This document shows, piece after piece, positions 60,553-64,000 of a stretch of DNA of 64,000 bases. The translations under genes were made by a program, and so were the position numbers. The stretch is from Reyranella sp. (GTDB lineage: Bacteria > Pseudomonadota > Alphaproteobacteria > Reyranellales > Reyranellaceae): the NCBI RefSeq assembly GCF_017305915.1, contig NZ_JAFKJN010000010.1, positions 124,001-188,000 on the forward strand, written 5' to 3'. The notes under the pieces are model-generated. The model had not been told where the DNA came from. It did not search any database and saw nothing but the letters and a program-made list of their open reading frames with translations. Each line of letters begins with the position of its first letter. Positions within the stretch are counted from its first letter, which is position 1.

Positions 60553-61566
60553 TTAGATGTATCCTTTGATCAGCTCCTCGGCGATCTGCACGGCGTTGAG
60601 GGCTGCACCCTTTCTGAGATTGTCGCTGACCACCCATAGGGCGAGGCCATTGTCGACCGTCGGATCGACCCGGATACGGCTCACGAACACGCCGTCCTGG
60701 CCGGTGATCTCCTTGGGCGTGGCGTAGCCGCCGGGCTCCCGGCGATCGACCACCAGCACGCCCGGCGCGGCGGCCAGGAGCTGGTGCGCCTCGCGCTCGT
60801 CGAGCGGCTCCTCGAGCTCGAGATTGATCGACTCGGCATGGCCGATGAAGGTCGGCACCCGCACGCAGGTGGCGTGGACCTTGATCTTGGGGTCGAGGAT
60901 CTTCTTGGTCTCGACCACCATCTTCCATTCCTCCTTGGTCGAGCCGTCGTCCATGAAGACGTCGATGTGGGGAATGACGTTGAAGGCGATGTTCTTGGTG
61001 AACTTCTTGGGCTCGAGGTCCTGGTTGACGAAGAAGCTCTTGGTCTGGTTGAGCAGCTCGTCCATCGCCTCCTTGCCGGCGCCCGAGGTCGACTGATAGG
61101 TCGACACGACCACGCGCTTGATCTTCGCCGCGTCGTGGATCGGCTTCAGCGCCACCACCATCTGGATGGTCGAGCAGTTGGGATTGGCGATGATGCCGCG
61201 GCCCTTGTAGCCCTTGATCGCTGCGGCATTCACCTCCGGCACGACCAGCGGCACGTCCGGGTCCATGCGCCAGTACGAGGTGTTGTCGATCACGATGGCG
61301 CCGGCCTTGGCGGCGCGCGGGCTGTGCTCGGCCGAGACCTTCGCGCCCGGCGAGCTCAGCACGATGTCGATGCCCTTGAAGTCGAACTTGGCGAGGTCGT
61401 GGACCTTCAGCACCTTGTCCTCGCCGAACGAGGTCTGGCGGCCGACCGAGCGCGACGAGGCGAGCGCCACGACGTCATCGACCGGAAAATTCCGCTCGGC
61501 CAGGATCTGCAGCATTTCGCGACCTACATTGCCGGTCGCGCCGACGACGGCGACTCTGTATCCCAT
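60553..61566 (-). CDS. asd: Aspartate-semialdehyde dehydrogenase
   Basis: NADP-dependent enzyme of 337 residues that makes aspartate semialdehyde for lysine, methionine, threonine and cell-wall diaminopimelate. It has VVGATGNVGREML near 7-19, the active-site cysteine in IIANPNCSTIQM near 126-137, and HATCVRVPTFIGHAESIN near 240-257. The start is ATG 61566. Full length for the family. Confidence 0.96.
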   Translation of the reverse strand: MGYRVAVVGATGNVGREMLQILAERNFPVDDVVALASSRSVGRQTSFGEDKVLKVHDLAKFDFKGIDIVLSSPGAKVSAEHSPRAAKAGAIVIDNTSYWRMDPDVPLVVPEVNAAAIKGYKGRGIIANPNCSTIQMVVALKPIHDAAKIKRVVVSTYQSTSGAGKEAMDELLNQTKSFFVNQDLEPKKFTKNIAFNVIPHIDVFMDDGSTKEEWKMVVETKKILDPKIKVHATCVRVPTFIGHAESINLELEEPLDEREAHQLLAAAPGVLVVDRREPGGYATPKEITGQDGVFVSRIRVDPTVDNGLALWVVSDNLRKGAALNAVQIAEELIKGYI

Positions 61567-61615
61567 GGCCGGGGGAGATAGGCGCCCGGCCGCGGTTTTG
61601 CAAACGCCCTCTTGT

Positions 61616-61771
61616 TCCTCCCCATTCATGTGGGGAGGTGGCAGCGTCTTACGCTGACGGAGGGGTCATGGGCTGCAGACTGGGGTTTTTGACCCCTCCG
61701 TCGCGGATAGGGCACTTTCGCGCGAAGCGCGAAATTGCCGACGCGCCACCTCCCCATATGAATGGGGAGGA
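61616..61771. repeat. Long intergenic palindromic repeat (CTCCCCAT family)
   Basis: Outer arms TCCTCCCCATTCATGTGGGGAGGTGGC and GCCACCTCCCCATATGAATGGGGAGGA enclose GGAGGGGTCATG/TGACCCCTCC and a TTTCGCGC/GCGCGAAA stem. It lies between asd and the Bug protein gene. Same family as 9234 and 38560. Such a structure may serve as terminator for the Bug gene. Confidence 0.85.
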
Positions 61772-61780
61772 TTAGGAGCG

Positions 61781-62743
61781 CTACCCCGCCGTCGCCCCCG
61801 AGGCCTTGATGATCGGCAGCCAGAAATCGCTGTCCTGGCGGAGGAACTTCAGCGCCTCCCCGGGCGAGCGCGACGGCCAGGCGATGATCCCCTGCTCATC
61901 GAACTTCTTGCGCATCTCGGGCAGGTTGGTGATGCGGTTGAGCTCGCCGTTGAGCCGGGTCACCAGCGGCTGGGGCAGGCCCGCCGGGGCGCCGAAGCCT
62001 AGCCAGGTGTCTACCACGAAGTCCTTGAAGCCCGATTCGATCATGGTCGGCAGCTCGGGGAACTGGCCGATCCGCTTCTCGCTGGTCACCGCCAGCGCCT
62101 TGAGCTTGCCGGCGCGGATCAGGCCGACGACGGTGGGCGTGTTGAACATGCCCATCTGCACCTCGCCGTTGACCACCGCCTGGATGCCGGCGGGGGTCGC
62201 GCGATAGGGCACGTGGGTCATCTTCACGCCCGAACGCATCTCGAGCAGCACGCCCGACATGTGATGGCTGGTGCCGATGCCGCCCGAGGAGAAGGTGTAC
62301 TCGCCCTTCCTGGCGCGCGCCTGCTCGACCACATCGGCCACAGTCTTGGCCGGGTTCGACGGATGCACGATCAGGACGTTGGCGACCGAGAAGTTGATCG
62401 ACAGGACGATCAGGTCCCTGAACGGATCGTAGCCGGGCGTCTTGTAGAGACCGAGATTGTAGACCAGCAGGCCCTGGGCGATGACGCCGAGCGTGTAGCC
62501 GTCCGGTGCGGCGCGCGCGAGCTCGGCCATGGCGATGGTGCCGCCGGCGCCGGTCTTGTTGTCGACCACGAGCGACTGGCCGAGGGTCTTGCCGAGCTCC
62601 TCGCCGTACAGGCGGCCGCCGATGTCGCCGGTCGCGCCGGGGGCATAGGGCACGATCAGGCGGATCGGACGCGTCGGCCACTGTTGCGCCCGGGCAACGA
62701 ACGGCACGGCAAGAGAAGTGGCGAGAAGCGTGCGTCTTTTCAT
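61781..62743 (-). CDS. Bug-family (TctC) tripartite transport substrate-binding protein
   Basis: Periplasmic binding protein of 320 residues with a signal peptide (about 1-19, cleavage after ARA) and the two-lobed Bug fold, with TRPIRLIVPYAPGATGDIGGRL near 24-45 and TFSSGGIGTSHHMSGVLLE near 146-164. It would capture a carboxylate for a TctAB transporter, not present here. Its ATG overlaps the sulfatase stop as TGATG, so its ligand may be a product or substrate of that enzyme. Confidence 0.9.
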   Translation of the reverse strand: MKRRTLLATSLAVPFVARAQQWPTRPIRLIVPYAPGATGDIGGRLYGEELGKTLGQSLVVDNKTGAGGTIAMAELARAAPDGYTLGVIAQGLLVYNLGLYKTPGYDPFRDLIVLSINFSVANVLIVHPSNPAKTVADVVEQARARKGEYTFSSGGIGTSHHMSGVLLEMRSGVKMTHVPYRATPAGIQAVVNGEVQMGMFNTPTVVGLIRAGKLKALAVTSEKRIGQFPELPTMIESGFKDFVVDTWLGFGAPAGLPQPLVTRLNGELNRITNLPEMRKKFDEQGIIAWPSRSPGEALKFLRQDSDFWLPIIKASGATAG

Positions 62744-64000
62744 CAGAGCCCCACCGATCTGGAAACGAGCTGCGCCAGTTGCCTGCGCAGCCGTTCCAGC
62801 AGCGGTGCGGCGCCGCGCTTGCCGACGATGTTCTTCATCTCGAATGGATCGGCCTCGAGGTCGTAGAGCTCGTCGCAGGCGACGCCGTCGAGCGACTTCT
62901 GCGTCCAGTGGATGTACTTGTGCGTCCTGGTGCGGATCGCCTTGTAGCTCATGCCGATCAGCCACGGCATGGCGTTCTCGCTGAAGTACTCGCACATGAA
63001 AGAGGTTCGCCAGCCGCGCTTGTTGCCCTTCTTCGCCAGCGGCTTCAGCGACGCGCCCTGGATGTGCGTCATGTCCTTCGCTTTCGCCCCGGCGAGATCG
63101 AGCACGGTCGGCGCGATGTCGAGCGCCAGCACGAGATCGTCGTTGACGGTGCCCGGCTTGAACCATGCCGGGTAGCGGATCAGGAACGGCGACTTGATGC
63201 CTTCCTCGTAGGCGAAGCGGCGCTCGGGCCCCAGCCCGTGCTCGCCGAAGAAGTAGCCGTTGTCGCCGAGGAACAGGATGAAGGTGTTGTCGAGCTCGCC
63301 GGTCTCCTCGAGCACCCTGAAGACGTCGGCCATGCCCTCGTCGACCGAAGCCATCATGGCGGCGCGCAGCCGGATCTCCTCGTCGGTGCCGGCCTTCATG
63401 CCGTCGAGCAGCTTGCGCGAGACTTCGTTGACCCGCAGCTCATGGGCTTCCCGCCAGGCCGGCTTCTGCTTGACCACCTCGGCCGCCGGCTGCGCGTTCG
63501 GCCGGCGCGGGAAATGCTCGCCCCTGTAGAGATCGGCATGGCGCGGCGCCGGCAGATAGCCGCCGTTCCTGAAGTCGATCGTGCCGTCGGCCGCCTGGTA
63601 GGCGTCGGGATGCACCGCCTTGTGGGCAAAGAACAGGGCGAATGGCCTGTCGCGCTTCTTCTTCAGGAAGTCGACCGCGTGGGCGTTCAGGAGATCGGTG
63701 ATGTAGCCCTTGTGCCGGCTCTCCTCGCCGTCGATGTTGAGCACCGGATCGAGGATCGAGCCGTGGCCGGGGAAGCTGACCCAGCGGTCGTAGCCCGGCC
63801 GCGGCCCGCCCGAATTGCCCATGTGCCATTTGCCGACATGCGCTGTCTCATAGCCCAGCTTCTGCAGGACGACGTGGTAGTTCGGCAGGCGGTGGCTGTG
63901 CGCATCGCGCGCCACGTTGTCGATGATGCCGTGGCGGCTCGCATACTGGCCGGTCAGGATCGAGGCCCGGTTGGGCGAGCACAGCGGCGTGGTGTGGAAC
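62743..64000 (-). CDS. Sulfatase (arylsulfatase A-like), 5' truncated by window edge
   Basis: Sulfate-ester hydrolase with 419 codons inside the window; its N-terminus lies beyond 64000. The active-site motif Cys-Ser-Pro-Asn-Arg (Cys codon at 63981-63979) is the C-x-P-x-R site where Cys is converted to formylglycine, followed by ASILTG. Other landmarks are HVGKWHMG, FLFLGDNGY-like ILFLGDNGYFFGEHG and the C-terminal MKNIVG. A start at 63915 would leave out the active site and is not real. The gene is coupled to the downstream Bug gene. Confidence 0.9.
   Translation of the reverse strand, partial: FHTTPLCSPNRASILTGQYASRHGIIDNVARDAHSHRLPNYHVVLQKLGYETAHVGKWHMGNSGGPRPGYDRWVSFPGHGSILDPVLNIDGEESRHKGYITDLLNAHAVDFLKKKRDRPFALFFAHKAVHPDAYQAADGTIDFRNGGYLPAPRHADLYRGEHFPRRPNAQPAAEVVKQKPAWREAHELRVNEVSRKLLDGMKAGTDEEIRLRAAMMASVDEGMADVFRVLEETGELDNTFILFLGDNGYFFGEHGLGPERRFAYEEGIKSPFLIRYPAWFKPGTVNDDLVLALDIAPTVLDLAGAKAKDMTHIQGASLKPLAKKGNKRGWRTSFMCEYFSENAMPWLIGMSYKAIRTRTHKYIHWTQKSLDGVACDELYDLEADPFEMKNIVGKRGAAPLLERLRRQLAQLVSRSVGL

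Noticed and set aside
63687..63944. Short minus-strand frames near the right edge
   Set aside because: Shifted-frame shadows of the sulfatase, whose frame continues open through the CSPNR motif to the window end.

Overview
This window looks like chromosomal DNA of a high-GC, aerobic alphaproteobacterium. Evidence includes sdhCDAB linked to a MaoC hydratase and a CitE-like lyase, a PHA locus with phaR, a TamA/TamB pair, a Bug-type solute-binding protein, and compact genes joined by ATGA or TGATG overlaps. A Rhodospirillales or Reyranella-like host is my guess from gene content only; no rRNA or marker phylogeny is possible here. There is one tRNA, no CRISPR array, no insertion sequence and no recognisable integrase.

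Layout. 1-3442 is a heavy-metal and redox module: a P1B-type ATPase cut by the window edge, a ZntR/MerR-like regulator behind a textbook MerR operator, a CxxC thioredoxin-like protein and a CcdA-like membrane protein. It stops next to the 3' end of tRNA-Arg(ACG) (3559-3635) and has more A/T third codon positions than the rest, so it may be the edge of a genomic island. 3779-6635 carries a DUF4864 protein, a DMT exporter and a sulfite dehydrogenase pair (sorAB). 6858-23423 is mixed metabolic and transport content: GNAT, SGNH hydrolase, FMN monooxygenase, a DUF1989 protein, an amidase with an AtzG-like small partner, TauE, a Kef-type antiporter, a TauD-like dioxygenase, an NHL-repeat protein with a LysR regulator, an aldo/keto reductase, a GST, and an unusual DsbB with a DUF5993 partner. 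23448-29521 is tamA-tamB (outer-membrane assembly). 29566-32947 is a peptide-type ABC importer without an ATPase gene. 32978-37336 holds a P1-family peptidase, RlmI and gamma-glutamyltransferase. 37333-47010 is a dispersed PHA locus (phaB, phaA, phaC, a PhaE-like gene, phaR) mixed with a methyltransferase, an AhpD-like protein, an MFS pump, a SnoaL-like protein, an acyltransferase with a membrane LytTR regulator, and a DUF1289 protein. 47123-51346 has a crotonase, a serine hydrolase, an amino-acid binding protein and a PIN/Phd toxin-antitoxin pair. 51395-56814 is a probable mcl-mcd-sdhCDAB run joining the ethylmalonyl-CoA pathway to the TCA cycle. 56882-64000 has pdxY, a LysE exporter, a RutE-like nitroreductase, a TPR/glycosyltransferase-like protein, asd, a Bug binding protein and a sulfatase cut by the right edge.

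Several dispersed palindromic repeats lie between genes: GTCATCCCGAGCG-type hairpins, CTCCCCAT/ATGGGGAG-type hairpins, GGGCAATGG hairpins, and a 41-bp coding-like repeat. One of the first type is a perfect 68-bp palindrome between the binding-protein and permease genes of the ABC importer. The observations most worth checking are the YPC-type P-type ATPase module at the tRNA, the out-of-frame overlap of a PhaE-like gene with phaC, and the five-helix DsbB variant.
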